From contig QANY01009007.1 in the NCBI GenBank assembly GCA_003255025.1, positions 310,001-374,000 of the forward strand: a DNA stretch of 64,000 bases, given 5' to 3'. Made by a program: the position numbers and the translations under genes. The notes under the pieces were generated by a model. That model ran no database searches. It worked only from the letters and a program-made list of their open reading frames with translations, and was not told the origin of the DNA. The DNA is from Datisca glomerata. Its lineage: Eukaryota; Streptophyta; Magnoliopsida; Cucurbitales; Datiscaceae. This document shows, piece after piece, positions 36,404 to 49,400 of the stretch. The number at the start of each line of letters is the position of its first letter. The first letter of the stretch is position 1.

Positions 36404-38257
36404 TCAATATAATTGTAATAAATATCAAATTTCAGAAATTAAATGTGCTGCATAAATGCAACATATCAAACACAGAAACTTAACAATTACTAATCCATGA
36501 TAAGACAACTTAACAATTAATGTGCCGCCTTAGGGCCAGTCATATTAATTTTAAACTGTCTATGAGACATTCTCATCCTTATTAATTAAAATTTAAAATA
36601 TCACATATTTTCACTTTTAATAATAAGATATCATTTATTTGGTCAAATCATAATTATCCACTGAAAGCTTAATTGTAACTTTGTTAGTATAACCCATTAT
36701 TTTGGATTCCATGACTTAATTTCAAAAATGCTGCCTTAGGGTCGGTCAAGTCTAAAGTACATCACTAAATCATATCTTTTAAAGAAGTCAACCTTGATAT
36801 TGATACAGTTCGAAACCTTCCTTAGGGTGACGAAAACAAAGGCGTCTCGAAGCCCTTACCATATCTCATGTTGTTGTATTAATAATGGAGACCATATGTA
36901 ACATTGACATGTCAACCTTCTCTCACTCACTATTTTGTAATTAATGTGTTTCTACTTAACTAATCAATTAATTTCAAATTAATTACTAGTTAAAATAATC
37001 TCATGAATGTAAAATTAATTATTAATCCAATCTTATTTGTCTAAGTTCATTTAACATTCTAAAGAGGCTAAGATAAATTTAGGTGAACTTAGAATAATTA
37101 ATTAATTACATTCATCAAACTCTATAAAACACTTTTAATAAAGTTAGTTATCCTAAAGGTCTAATTAAGCGTATGCTTTTAAAGTGATGGGATTATCAAG
37201 TTTAACAAATTAACTTAGCAATTTACATGCAATTCATTTCACAAAGCTAAACACATTAAGACAATCTTAATAAATTATGTTTCTACTAATGAGATGCATG
37301 ATTAAATAAAATTATGTGAGGTTTCATGTATGACATGTGATCGAGTAATGTATCGTTATGCTATTAATCAAATCAATAAATATTTATTTAAACAAATGAT
37401 GAATCGAGCAATTATTGAATATTTCTAAATTTATAACTTTTAAAAAAATAATTACAAAGTGGATTCAAGAGTACATATTTCCAAAAATGCTCATTCGCCA
37501 TCAGAAGTTCATCTTCATAATTTTCAAGTTTTGATGAAAACTCTTGTAATTAGGATAAACTATTTTTCTAATTAAATAATCTCATTAATTATTATTTTAA
37601 AATTAATTGAATTTGATTAGTAAAAAAATAATTTGATAACTCATCAAAATTGCGTCGTCGATTATTTAATTTTAATTTTCAAAAAATTAAAATCAATAAC
37701 TAATTTTAAAATTAAAAGATAAAAGATTGTATTAGAGTTTTCGCGAAGTATCATAGGGATAGGGCAACACAGTATTAGGGAATCTGCGAATACTACCCTG
37801 GCAATCACAGGGATTACCGCCGGCGGTGGTAGCGGGACACTCCAATTGCTGTCATCGGTTGCCCGACCACTCCTGGTGTCGCAAATGCCGCCATTTTTCC
37901 TGGCGGCGATTCTACAACCAAAATTGTCGGCGGCGTCAGTGGCGGCAATACGAAGCCCCTTCTCCTTTTTCTTCTCCTTGTTTCTTCGTCTTCTTGCATA
38001 CGAAATTTTACAACATGATATTCAAAATAAAATTATTAAAAATCCTATGCCCCAAATCACTTACACAAGATCTAAAGAAAAATTAAGAACAAAGCATGAC
38101 CCAAAAATCACTATACAATTAACGATTCATCATTAACCATATATTCAAAAAACATAACCATCCATTCATTCATACATATCAAAATATATATGCAATAATG
38201 TAAGAAAACTCACACAGTATTTAATGTAACATATATAAAGACCGTTCGGATACCAAT
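36404..38257 (-). other. Leader of the inner copia element
   Basis: Non-coding 1.85 kb between the 5' LTR and gag. Mostly AT-rich, with a short GC-rich patch at 37800-37960 containing GGCGGC repeats. Reading right to left it begins with the degenerate primer-binding site at 38240-38257. Repeated CCTTAGGGxxGGTCA-type phrases occur near 36530, 36730 and 36820. Confidence 0.5.
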
Positions 38258-41200
38258 TGTTGAAAATTGAGGCGAGCACAACGGAGGCGGTTTAGTTAAA
38301 AGAAATTTATCGATCGGAAAACAATTGCGATACCATAGGTTTCAAAAAAATAATTTTTAATGAAAAACAAATTTTCTCATCGGATCCATTATATATCTAT
38401 ACAATAAATCATAGACATACACAAAAATGATTATACTTGTTGTAATCTATCAAGCGTCATCACTAACAACAAACTTGAGATTCCACGACAACGAACTGTG
38501 AGATCTACACCAAGATTTTCCGAACCAATCCTCAAACACACTAGGACGTGTGTGGGCACGTAGAATAATACAAGAACAATTTTATGTCTCTATATATACT
38601 CAACACATGTGATTGGNATGGATTTACTAAAATAATAAATTATTTATAAATGTGTCATTGTAGTGAGACCCACTGCATTTTTCACCATACTATAGTGGAA
38701 CCCACTATAGTGTGCTGTGAAGTACTATCGTGCCATGTGGCATTACAATATTGCACGCCTATCACTGATTATAAATCATGATTGGTGTGTGTGGTAATCC
38801 TGTGTCACGTGAGAATTTTTCAAACTTTATTATTTTAATTTAATCAGACAAATATTTAAATATTAGTTAATTCAAAATAAAATTATTTGATTAGACCTAT
38901 CGACTAACCTATCTGTTAATTCAAAAATAACATATTAGTGAATTCAAATTCAAATTATTATCTCATAATAATTTAATATTGTTTAATTTCATAAATCAAA
39001 TATATTGTATCACTTATTGATTAATACAAAACTAATAGATATAATTATTTAATTGTAATTTTTAAAAAATTACAATAAAAAATTTTAATTAAATAATTTC
39101 ACATAATTATCTCATAATTATATACTTATCTCAGAAATTTAATTTCTTTTGCAAGCTAGTCCTTTGCTTATGTCCTGAAACATTCACACTTTAAACTGTG
39201 TAGTACAGAGGTGGCTCGGAGACCATGAACCCATAATTCTAAACTTCAATAAATCATATTATTAATTAAACTCTTTATTTAAATAATCTTATTTATTAAT
39301 TTCATTATTACTCCACTATAAATATAGAATTGCACTATTAGTATTTACTAAATATATCTACAGAATAATCTCATGTAATCCATTGATATAATCACTTCAT
39401 GTAGTTTTGTCCTCCAACTATTGGTTCGTAAATTAGAGGTAGTCAAAATTATTGTTTTACCATTCTAATAACTTATTGGTCCTTTAGTACTATTAAGTCA
39501 CTAGCGAATGATCAATTTATAATCATATTATAAATTTAAACTCAATAACCATTCAATTCTAGAACTAAAACTAAAGGGAGCCAATATAAGATCCATAAGT
39601 AAAGCTTGGATTCTAAATCTTGTAAATCATTTTCTCAGCCATCTATATCACTGAATCTCTAAAATAAAAGTCACTAGTCTTACAAACAAACCTAAATGAG
39701 TGAATCAAAAGATCCAGTAGACATGTATATGAGTTCATGTTTGGGTTTACGCTCTCAAAACATGTGTATTGACATTTGATATGAAATTTAATAAGGATTA
39801 TATTGTTCTTATCATTATTCTTTTAAATTATTGTTGAATAGTTTATATAAATATCTGAAAATTTTATATTTATTAATGAGATTATGATCTTGTATTAGTA
39901 TAAGAAGATTAAGATCATAGACAATGAATAAAATTGTCAGCAACATATTAAAGTATGAAATCTTTAATGAATGTTTGCCAGTACGGTTCACTAAGCATTA
40001 CGAATGCATGTGATCTAGATCCGAATCATTGATATGGATTGACATCTTAGTGAATGTACTTTATATAATGAGATTACATTATTCTTATCATTATATTTAT
40101 TAATATATTTATTAATGTGCCATTTATCATAAATATTTAATTAATACACATCAATTCGATGATCATACGTAGATAAGTCTGAATCCTGAGTAGTCATGAA
40201 CTCTTATACTTGTCTACTGAATCTTTTGATTCACTCGTTAAGGTTTGTTCGTAAAACATGCTAGTGACTTTTGTTTTGAAGATTCAGTGATATAGATGGC
40301 GGGGAACATGATCTTACAAGATTTGGAATCTAAGCTTTCCTAGCGGATCGTATATTGGTTTTCTTAAGTGTTAATTCTGGAACTGAATGGTTATTGAACT
40401 CAATTTATAATAAGATTATAAATTAGTCACTCATTAGTATATTAATGGTATTTAAGGATCACGAGGTGATTGGAATGGTAAAATGGTTATTTTGACCAGT
40501 TCTAATATACAAACCAATAATTGGAGGGCAGAGCGACATGACATGATTATATCAGTGGACTACATGAGAATACTCTGTAAATATAATCTATAATCTCTAA
40601 GAGTGCAATTCCATATTTATAGTGGAGTAATAATGAAATTAATAAATAAAATTATTTAATTAAAAAGTTTAATTAATAATCTGGTTTATTGGAGTTTAGG
40701 ATTATAGGTCCATGGTCCCCAAGTCACCTCTATACTACGCAGTTTAGGGTGTGAATATTTCAGGACATGAGAAAATGAGTAACTTGCAAAGAAATGTTTA
40801 ATCTGGGGTAAGTACATAATTATGAGATAATTATGTGTGATTAATTAATTAATTGAATTATGTATATATATATATAATTTTAGGAAATTATATATATTAA
40901 TAATTATCAATTATTTTTCTAATTATCGATAAGTGAGACAGAATATCCAATTTGTGAAATTAGATAATTAAATTATTATTAGATAATAATTTGGATCAAC
41001 TAAATCTGTTATTTATGAAATAACATATAATTTAGTTGATATAAACAGTCAGATATGTTAATTTTAAATTAATTAATATCTAGATATGTATCTGATTAAA
41101 ATAAATATTTAATTTACTGATTGGGTATCGGAGATTGATATGAACTACTGTAGTGCCACATGACACTACACTAGTAGGGGTGCAACATTGTAGTGCCACA

Positions 41201-42300
41201 TGGCACTTGGCACAACAGTTGTGCACCATTATATAGTGGGTCTCATTGTATTGGACAATTTAAAATTAAATATTAATTTTTATATTTAATTATCCTTAAA
41301 TATATGATACGCTATTATTTTGAAAGAGTTGAGAGAAGAACACGATTTCTCAAAGAGTGCTTTTTCTACAATTAAGAGTGAATCAAAATCTCTAAAAGAA
41401 TCATCATCATGTTCTTTTAGAGAATCGCCTCACAAAAGTCATTCTCAGTAAAATCTATAGATCTCATTTGTTGAGTACATCTAGAGACAGAAAAATGTCT
41501 TTGTTATTTCTCTGTGCCCACACACGTCCTAGTGCGTTGAGAATTGACTTGAAAGATCTTGATGTAGATCTCAGAGTATATTGATCGTTGGAACGATTTC
41601 GTGGGAATGGAGAATCGATCGATTTCACGAGAACGCTTGATTTAGACTACAAAATGTATATGATCTTTAACCTTGTATGTAATAGATTTAACTTATAAAT
41701 AATAATGGATCCTGACTGATTGAAAATAATTTTCAAGAAAAAGTTTTTTGTTATCATGGTGATGCACAATTTTTTTTATTAAAAGATTTGATTTATTAAA
41801 TCATTTTGAAAACGCTTACGCCGCGACGACCAACAGTTCATGACTACTCAGGATTGAGACCGATCTATATATGATCTTCCGATTGATCTGTATTAAATTT
41901 TGATAATAAACGGTGAGTTAATAAATATATTAATTCATATCGGTCATGTCCTATATAATCTAATTATATAAAATACATTCACTAAGATTTCTATCTACGC
42001 CAGCCATCCAGATCTAAATCACACGCATTTAAGATGCTTAACAAACCGTACTAGTAACCATTCGTTAAAGATTTCATACTTCGATATGTTGCGGACTATT
42101 TTATTTATTATTTATTATTTATAATCTTAATCATATCGTACTAATACAATATCATAATCTCATTAACGAATATGAAATTTTCTGATATTTATACAAATTA
42201 GTCAATAATAATTCAAAAAGATAATTATAGAAAAATATAATTTTATTAATTTTAAATTAAAAATATCTTTACACATGCTTTGAGGGCACTAACCCCAACA
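38258..42300 (-). repeat. 5' LTR of the inner copia element, split by a solo LTR
   Basis: The LTR comes in two halves. 42300-41836 starts TGTTGGGGTTAGTGCCCTCA, and 39737-38258 continues it and ends TTTTCAACA next to the primer-binding site. When the 39738-41835 insertion and one copy of GTTCA are removed, the halves join into one LTR of about 1.94 kb that matches the family's other copies. Confidence 0.85.
39738..41835 (+). repeat. Forward solo LTR of the inner copia family with GTTCA target duplication
   Basis: Starts TGTTTGGGTTTACGCTCTCA and ends GCGACGACCAACA, the family's LTR ends. It is flanked by GTTCA at 39733-39737 and 41836-41840. It has no internal domain, so it is a solo LTR left by LTR-LTR recombination. 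Its target was the 5' LTR of a relative lying in the opposite orientation. Confidence 0.88.
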
Positions 42301-43267
42301 ATATGAACATTTGCTTCATTTTTACAATCTTGTGTGATACACTTTAGGCACCCATATCCTTACACACACCACCAAAATGGTGTAGCAAAGATGAAACATA
42401 GGCATGTGGTAGAGACAAGTCTTACCCTCATATCCCAAGCCTCTATGCCAATGCATTTATGGTGGTATGCCTTCAGAACAACTAGCTATCTCATAAGCAT
42501 GCTCCTCACCACTGTCCTTTCAAACATCTCACCTTACCAAGTCTTGCTCATCAAAGTAACATCTTGTCAGACTCCTCTTGAGGTAATGGTTTTCCCTCTT
42601 CACTCTCACACTCAAATTTTCATTCTAGTTCTTTTAACCATGTTGCATGTACCTCACCTGAACCACAAGCACCATCCCTTATTATACCTCCTCCCCTTGT
42701 CAACATTCATTCCATGGTTACCAAGCCCAAAGTTGGTGTTTTCAAGCCTAAGACCTACCTCACCACCCACAAAGATTGTCTCTGAATTGAACCTCTTACC
42801 ACCAAAGAAGCCTTGGCTCATCCCCAGGGGAAATCTATCATGCAAGCAGAATTTCAGGCCTGATGCACAACAAAACTTGGTCTTTAGTCAGCATCCTCAT
42901 ATGAATGTCATTGGAAATAAATTGGTCTACAAACTCAAGCTTTCTCCTGATGGTAAAACACACAGGGTTAAGGCTAAACTTATAGCCAAGGGCTGCCCCC
43001 AGACCACTGGGCTTGACTTTTTAGGGACCTTTAGCCCTATTGCCAAGTTTGTTACTGTCAGAATCATACTCATCTTAGCTCTCACAATGAAATTATCTTT
43101 GAGACAGCTTGATGTTAACAATGCTTTCCCGCATGGAAACATATCAAAAACAATTTATATGACACAACCTGCAAGCATAATTGATTCAAGGTATCCCAAA
43201 CATGTTTGCCAACTACACAAGGCTCTATATGGACTCAAACAAACTCATAGGGCCTAGTATGATAAGC
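42301..43267 (+). pseudogene. copia integrase end and RT start (outer element)
   Basis: Resumes the outer element after the nest with YPYTHHQNGVAKMKHRHVVE, the integrase HQNG.AERKHRH block, then LISQASMPMHLWWYAF. RT follows with KLVYKLKLSPDGKTHRVKAK, TFSPIAKFVTVRIILILA, RQLDVNNAFPHGN and CQLHKALYGLKQ. A 307-codon open frame covers 42334-43257 but joins segments with shifted readings, and a stop replaces Trp of the RAWYDK motif. Confidence 0.85.
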
Positions 43268-43744
43268 CGGGGTTGCTCTCCTTTAGAAAAGCTCCATCGC
43301 CTCAATCTCGAATTTTTTTAATATTATTTTAATAAGAAATTATTAAAATGATCTTCTTCTTAAATTAATTAGAAAATGATACAAAAAATGCCATGTAAGC
43401 AAAATCGCCTCTTGAAGAGGCCATTTTTTGGTGTTCATTTTCATTGCCAGCATGGATAGAATTGCATGTGTGGCGAAAAGGGCCATGTAAGAAAACTCGC
43501 CTCTTCAAGAGGGGGGTTCTTATCCTTTTTTTGACATTTTTCTTATTGAACTCGCCTCTTCAAGATGTGAGTTTTTAACAGGACTAGCTCCTCTTCAAGA
43601 GGCAGTTTCTACATGGCCAAATCTGCATCATTTCTCTAATTACTTTTTAAAGTTGTCTATTTTAATAATATCTTAAAAAACACAATAGAGGCATAACCCC
43701 NNNNNNNNNNNNNNNNCCCCCCCCCCCCAATTAATCTCCCTACT
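43268..43744. other. Unidentified insertion with CCTCTTGAAGAGG palindromes and a sequence gap
   Basis: This interrupts the outer element's RT between the LYGLKQ and YVDD regions. It contains four copies or variants of a palindromic CCTCTTCAAGAGG word (near 43412, 43500, 43555, 43592). It begins GGGGTTGCTC and ends ATAACCCC, so GGGGTT may be a short terminal inverted repeat. Sixteen N at 43701-43716 followed by a C-run mark an assembly gap of uncertain size. Confidence 0.55.
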
Positions 43745-44660
43745 AGAACAATGTACTTCTAAATATATGTTGATGTCATTATCATCACTGGCAGTGATAC
43801 CACCTGCATCTCTAACATTTTTCTGACTTGAATAGTTGATTTGTTCTTAAGGATCTTGGGTTTCTACATCACATTTTAGGCATATCAATGGCAATGATCT
43901 CAACTGGTTTACATCTCTGTTAGTCATAATATGTCCTTGAATTACTGCACAAATGCATATGCTTGATGCTAAGTCCTGCTTTACCCTTTCCACTGCCTCC
44001 GCCAAGCTCTCAAAGGATGTTGGTGACCCTCTCATAGATCTTACTCCCTACAGAAGTCTGGTTGGTGCACTGCAATACCTCACCATTACAAAACTAAACA
44101 TAGCTTATATTGTTAATAAGCTTAGCCAGTTTTTGCATTTCCCTACTTCCATACACTGGCAACCCTGCAAGAGACTCTTGAGATATATTAAGGGAACTCA
44201 GAACGAAGGTCTACATCTCCAAACTGCCCAAATTTTCTCCCTCTCAGCCTTCACAGATGCTGACTCAATCAGTTGTCCTGATGGAAGAAGGACCACTTAT
44301 GGTTATGCCATATTCCTTGGCTCAAGTCTGGTTTCCTAGTCCTCAAACAAACAACATGAAGTTGCCAGGTTGAGTACTAAGAGTGAGTATCGAGCTTTAG
44401 CTCATGTTGCAGCAGAAATCACTTGGATATAACTTCTCTTAAAAATGCACATTCCTTCTCACAGTACTTCTATTATTTGGTATGATAATGAAGGTGCGGC
44501 CTCCATTGCTTCTAACTCGGTCTCCCATACTAGCACAAAATACAAAGATAGACATTCACTTCGTGCGAGACAAAGTGTTGCCAAAATCACTTGAAGGTAG
44601 ATATGATTCTTCTCAAGACCAAGCTCCTATCAGGAGCTCAATTCCAGTATCTAAAAGGCA
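43745..44660 (+). pseudogene. copia RT end and RNase H (outer element)
   Basis: Starts with a damaged catalytic block reading YVDVIIITGSD, where the YVDD motif has lost an Asp. 43953-44339 reads YRSLVGALQYLTITKLNIAY, NKLSQFLHFPTSIHWQ and LLRYIKGTQNEGLHL, then FTDADSISCPDGRRTTYGYA, the copia RNase H start. Further on come STKSEYRALAHVAAEITW and WYDNEGAASIASN. Many stops. Confidence 0.85.
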
Positions 44661-44700
44661 AGCTTCATGTGAGTGACACCCACATGAGCTTGAGGGGGGC

Positions 44701-45089
44701 TGTTAGGAATGAAGAAGAAGAGGCTTAGTAGTGTTCATGGTTTTCTCTACTGCAGTCTGCATGGCACTACATGGTTCTTCATCACTGACCCCCTCAGTGT
44801 CTTCTCTCTCCCTTCATGTGTGCTTGGCCAACTCACCAAAAATCTTCTCCTCATCATTGCATGTCAAAAACCGTTACACACTGATTTTCTTGTGTAGCAA
44901 TGGGAGGAGAGGGAGCTAGACATGTTGGCTCTAATCATCTTCTCCAACTAATCGTTTAGGTTAATTAGTTGTTTTAATTTCTCTTAGCTTATGCCTATAT
45001 ATGTTGTTTCTATCTCAAGCTTGATTGTAATGAGAATGAAGCATTTACAGTATTAGCTTTCTGTATTCTTCTTCTTCTACTCTCTTTCT
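44701..45089 (+). repeat. 3' LTR of outer copia element
   Basis: Begins TGTTAGGAATGAAGAAGAAG directly after the polypurine tract GCTTGAGGGGGGC, and ends near CTACTCTCTTTCT. Followed by AGCCA, the target duplication shared with the left side. Confidence 0.88.
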
Positions 45090-45094
45090 AGCCA

Positions 45095-46498
45095 GCTCAA
45101 GTACTAACAATCTATTTCTTTATATCTTTCTCTTGACAGTCAAATGTATTACACCATAAAAAAGAATACATAGTTACAAAGGTAATACCTCCGAGAATAG
45201 AGAAGACTAAACCAACTGGAAAGACAACCAAATCAATTGAAACCCCTTATTGTTTATGCAATCCATAACAATTAATGTGGTACTAAACTAAAATGAAAAA
45301 TACTATCAAACCTTCTAATACGGCTTATCAACGAGACTTTTGCCTTGTAAGATACATCAAAGCTAAAGTGTATAATAATTTACTTGCCAAGGTGGTGAAA
45401 CTGAACCTTCAAGTTTAATTTGTACTAATTACAAGTTATAACTTTGTCTTCTTAGAAGAAATGGACAAGAATGAATTAATAATTACATCAACATGTGCCA
45501 TCAACGTGATGTACTTCTAGTTTTAAGGATACAATAACAAGATTCGCCGCTAGTTAATTAGATATGCCTAATAATTCGGAATGAAAACTTTTGCAAACCA
45601 CTTAAAAACATTTAATCAAGTTAATGCGTCAATATTGAAACATTTTACGTAATCTAACAATTCAATTTTTTTACTGTAACAGATAAAATTCTGTCAAATC
45701 ATGAATGTTAATTAGATATGCCTAATAATTCGGAATGAAAACTTTTGCAAACCACCTAAAAACATTTAATCAAGTTAATGCGTCAATATTGAAACATTTT
45801 ACGTAATCTAACAATTCAATTTTTTTACTGTAACAGTAACATAAAATTCTGTCAAATCATGAATATCAAATCGAGTAATTCTATTTTATAATGTTAATTA
45901 ATATAATTCTACACATCAAGTTTATTTAAAAAGACAATGTAATATATTAATTATTTATAGGTTAATTTATCACATCATTTTATTGAATAATAAAATATCA
46001 AATTATAAAAATTGATACATCATTCAATTGCTTAAAACATCTTAATCAAATAATTTAGTTTATGTAAAATTATGATGTTTTCTAAAATATACTATTTATT
46101 TCTTTGAAAATACGTTTATTTATAGGGAAATAGAAAACATTATACAAAAACGAGAAGAAATACAAAGAAAGGAGTTCAATTTTTTCATTCAATTTTACAT
46201 TTAAAAGTTGAGAATATGAACTCAAATCTTTACTTACCAGTTACCAAGCAAGAAACAGAGCACAGATTAGATTTACAACAACAAAAAGATACAAACAGAA
46301 AAAGAAAGCCGCTGAGAATTTGGCTCTTCATTCCACATAACGCATAAGCAAAGAAGAGAGTCACTGTATTTACTTCTATATGGGCATAATGTATTGATCT
46401 CTTTAGGTCCCAACTGAGGAAGATGACTGAAGAAATTACAACAGAAGCCAAAGACTAAAGGAATCTCTCACATATCATGAGATGATAGTTTTAGCTTA
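45095..46498. other. Spacer between outer copia element and SPS, with 154-bp tandem duplication
   Basis: 45554-45707 and 45708-45864 are near-identical 154-bp tandem copies (both start TTAATTAGATATGCCTAATA); the second has an extra TAAC. The rest is AT-rich. The part next to 46498 probably includes the SPS 3' untranslated region. Confidence 0.75.
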
Positions 46499-49400
46499 CT
46501 AGCTTTTCAGAAGGCCGAGGTGCTCCAAGGAAGCCCGGATGTCTGTGCTGGTAGCCTCTTCAGTAGTCTGAGCAATGTTGGGGCTGTCAACCGGCATGAC
46601 ATCCGAGAGAGGATAGTTTCTGTTTGCATGAAGATTGTTCATAGCACCACTGCAAACTCCCTTCAGAACTACACTTTTGTGCATGCCTCCAAGCAAGCCT
46701 TCATAATCAGTGTCTCCAGATTCTCCGACAAACACTACCATTTTTGACAGCTCCGTTCCCCACCGTACATAAAGGTACCTACAAAATATGCGTCCACTCA
46801 TTAAAATTTGTAATACGACAGTAAGATCCTAGTAGAACTAATCAATAGGTCTTCTAATGAATTCTCAAGACCGTGTTGATTCAAAGGCCAAAACACATCT
46901 TTCAATAAGCCAAGTGATTTTGAAAATCATTTACATTGTCAAGTTCCAATGTAATTTACAAAACGGTGACATTATCATATAAATTGGAACGCTGAATGTT
47001 GCCTGAATATCCACTCAGAAAAGTGGAAATTAGAAAGTAACCAAAATCAATACCAAGGAATTTACACAAAAACTAAACGCTATCAATCAAGAACGTCTAC
47101 CTGAGAGCTTGTGAACGAGATGCCAGTACTGGAATAACATTCAGCCTAGTCCCGTTCTGGCTATAAACAACATGACAACGGAGAGCCTGAATTCTTAATG
47201 ATTTTCGAAGCTCCTTAACTGGTGGGACCTAAATAATAATATAAAAGTGATACCATCAAACGGCTATGGACGTAAATTTACTGCACATCATATACAGGTG
47301 AATATATATATTAACAATGATTAAGATCCATATAGGAGACCACCCAGCCAGAGCAATGCAGATCAAGGAAGATGCACATGCGCAAGCAAAAAGAAACAGA
47401 TACAATATACACTCAGAGAAGGATACAAAAATGTCCAAAGATAACTTTTGAATAAATGCATCAAACTTTACATTAAGACAATAAGTAGTTTCAGACATTA
47501 ATCAACAACAAAAGAAGAATACAGAACTTTACCAGTTCTGGGTTTGCAACTTTAAAGGCATAACAGTAGTTGGTGGAAATTTGTTCGGCGGCGGTAACAA
47601 TCTGACCTTCATTCTTTTCAGCCTTTTTATCAGTGATTGAAGAAGCCCAGCGAAGTAAAGTCTTCCTCAGACCTTCCCCACCCCACCGATATTCGATATG
47701 TGAGTGGTAATAAAAGTCAACCACAAATGGACCATCCTCCACATTAATTGAGGAATAGAAGAGATCACTACCACTATTACAAATAAAAGCATCGAAATCA
47801 TTAGGACTAAATCCCCCTGAAACAAGAAATGAGTGTATCTCAGATATGGTTAAGGAAGTTGACAGTATAAAACCTATAGAGCCATCATTCCTTTCCTTTT
47901 CCACAGCTTTAAATATCTTTCTTGTGGAATCAACAAGACTTGAAATAGTGTCGCTATCCACTGCAATTATGAAAAGATGCTTCCTCCTCCTCAGTGCTGG
48001 AAACCTACCAGCACCCGTATTATGATCTGTTTTCTCAGTGAAACCAACCTTTCGGGGATCCTTGGAGACACCCTTGGACCAACTCAGCAAAGCATTTTCT
48101 AATTGAGTCGCTCTATCAGCAGTATTTCCTTCGGAATCTATTGAGTTATCATTTCCACTAGCTCTCTTCTCTCCATCCATAGAAAACTTAAGGTTTAAAG
48201 AGATGTCTTGAATATCTCTCAAAGAGTCACCAGGGGAGCCTGATTCTGAAGTCTCATCTCCGTCTTCACTTCTCTGCCAATGTGGATGCCTTGGTTTGCA
48301 ACTGGCTATCTTAGACAGGTAAATCTTACAATGCTCAGGCCATGAGAACAAATGAATATTTTTCAAACCATTCTGCCGGCATCTCGACCAAAGCTGCTTG
48401 TCTGCAACAAGCTTTAGAAGAGCATCGGCAATAGATTGCTGATCATGTGGATCAACCAGAAGACCATTGTCAAGTACCTGCAGAATGTCTCCAATTAACT
48501 TTCAAAAACCATGGTGCAATGTCAGCTACATCAAATCCTCTAACCAAATGTTTTGGCCAAGGCAGGCATACCCGGTGAATATCTACTGGGCCACCATTTT
48601 TTGTAGCAACCATAGGCAAACCATAAGCAGCTGCCTGTTCAAAAGATGTGCAGACTAGTTATTGGCTTTAAATGCATACTAGGATGAAATAACAATTAAA
48701 GAATGAAGACTAGAAAGTCAAGAATGAAGCACCTCAATTAGAGTAAGCCCAAATGGCTCGATGAAAGCTGGATTTATAAAAACCCCCTGCAACAGATACA
48801 ATCCATTGTCAATTACAAAACAGAAGCTCACAAGAAATTAACTGAAGGGCCTCACTCCTATGTTTCTTTCATTTGATTGCAGAAGATAAATCAAAATTTC
48901 AGTTCCAGATCTACGAGAGACAGTACCTTCGTCTTTGCTGCTAAACGGTATATGTCAGGAACATCAGACTGTTTGTGGTGTTTAGGGTATGCCACTTGCC
49001 CGTACAGGTCATATTTATCTACAAGCTTGAGAACAGAGAGAAGGACAGATGAATTCGTGCTCGACATTTCATCAATTCCATCTCGATTGCCCATAATTAG
49101 TGTCTGCAAAGTATCAATTAAATAAAGCAGATAAAAACACCTGGGCAGCAAGCCAATTCATCGTATAGAATAAATAATAATATCCTTTTTTTGGATGGGT
49201 ATGATAAGAAAGATTGCTAAACCAAACACATTACATTTAAACTCCAACTTACAAGGTTAGCAAGCTCTCTAAGCGGACGGCATTCTCCAAATGCTTTGAC
49301 CAAAGTGGTGATGTTCTTTTTTGGATCTGGTCTAGCAAGGGCTAGTATCATTGGCTTGCGAGGGTTTGTAAAGAAGCGCATTATCTGAAAAAAATCTATG

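Larger units (their letters stand above)
31288..42300 (-). mobile_element. Inner Ty1/copia retrotransposon in reverse orientation
   Basis: Read on the minus strand, it has a 5' LTR at 42300-38258 (split by a solo LTR), a primer-binding-like ATTGGTATCCGAACGG at 38257, and a long leader. Then follow gag (36403), protease, GAG-pre-integrase (split by a hAT element), integrase, RT, RNase H (31481) and a polypurine tract AGGACAAGTGGAAG. The 3' LTR starts TGTTGGGCATAGTGCCCT at 31418. The 3' LTR is cut short at 31288, where a forward LTR of the same family abuts it. The right flank in the outer copia is ATATG (42301-42305); the matching left flank is lost. Confidence 0.82.
23957..45089 (+). mobile_element. 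Outer Ty1/copia retrotransposon, split by nested insertions
   Basis: A forward-orientation copia element. Its parts are: 5' LTR 23957-24345; primer-binding site TGGTATTAGAGC at 24347-24358, like the initiator-Met tRNA complement; gag, protease and integrase start to about 26410; integrase end and RT from 42301; RNase H to 44660; polypurine tract at 44686-44700; and 3' LTR 44701-45089. AGCCA flanks both sides (23952-23956 and 45090-45094), the expected 5-bp target duplication. About 16 kb of other elements sits inside integrase. Coding sequence is full of stops, so it is inactive. Confidence 0.88.

Noticed and set aside
37814..38136. Overlapping short open frames in the GC-rich patch
   Set aside because: They lie in the leader of the inner copia element, are low-complexity, and match no family I recognise.
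42334..43257. 307-codon open frame as a possible novel protein
   Set aside because: It is copia integrase end plus RT with shifted central readings; HQNG, DVNNAF and YGLKQ motifs identify it.
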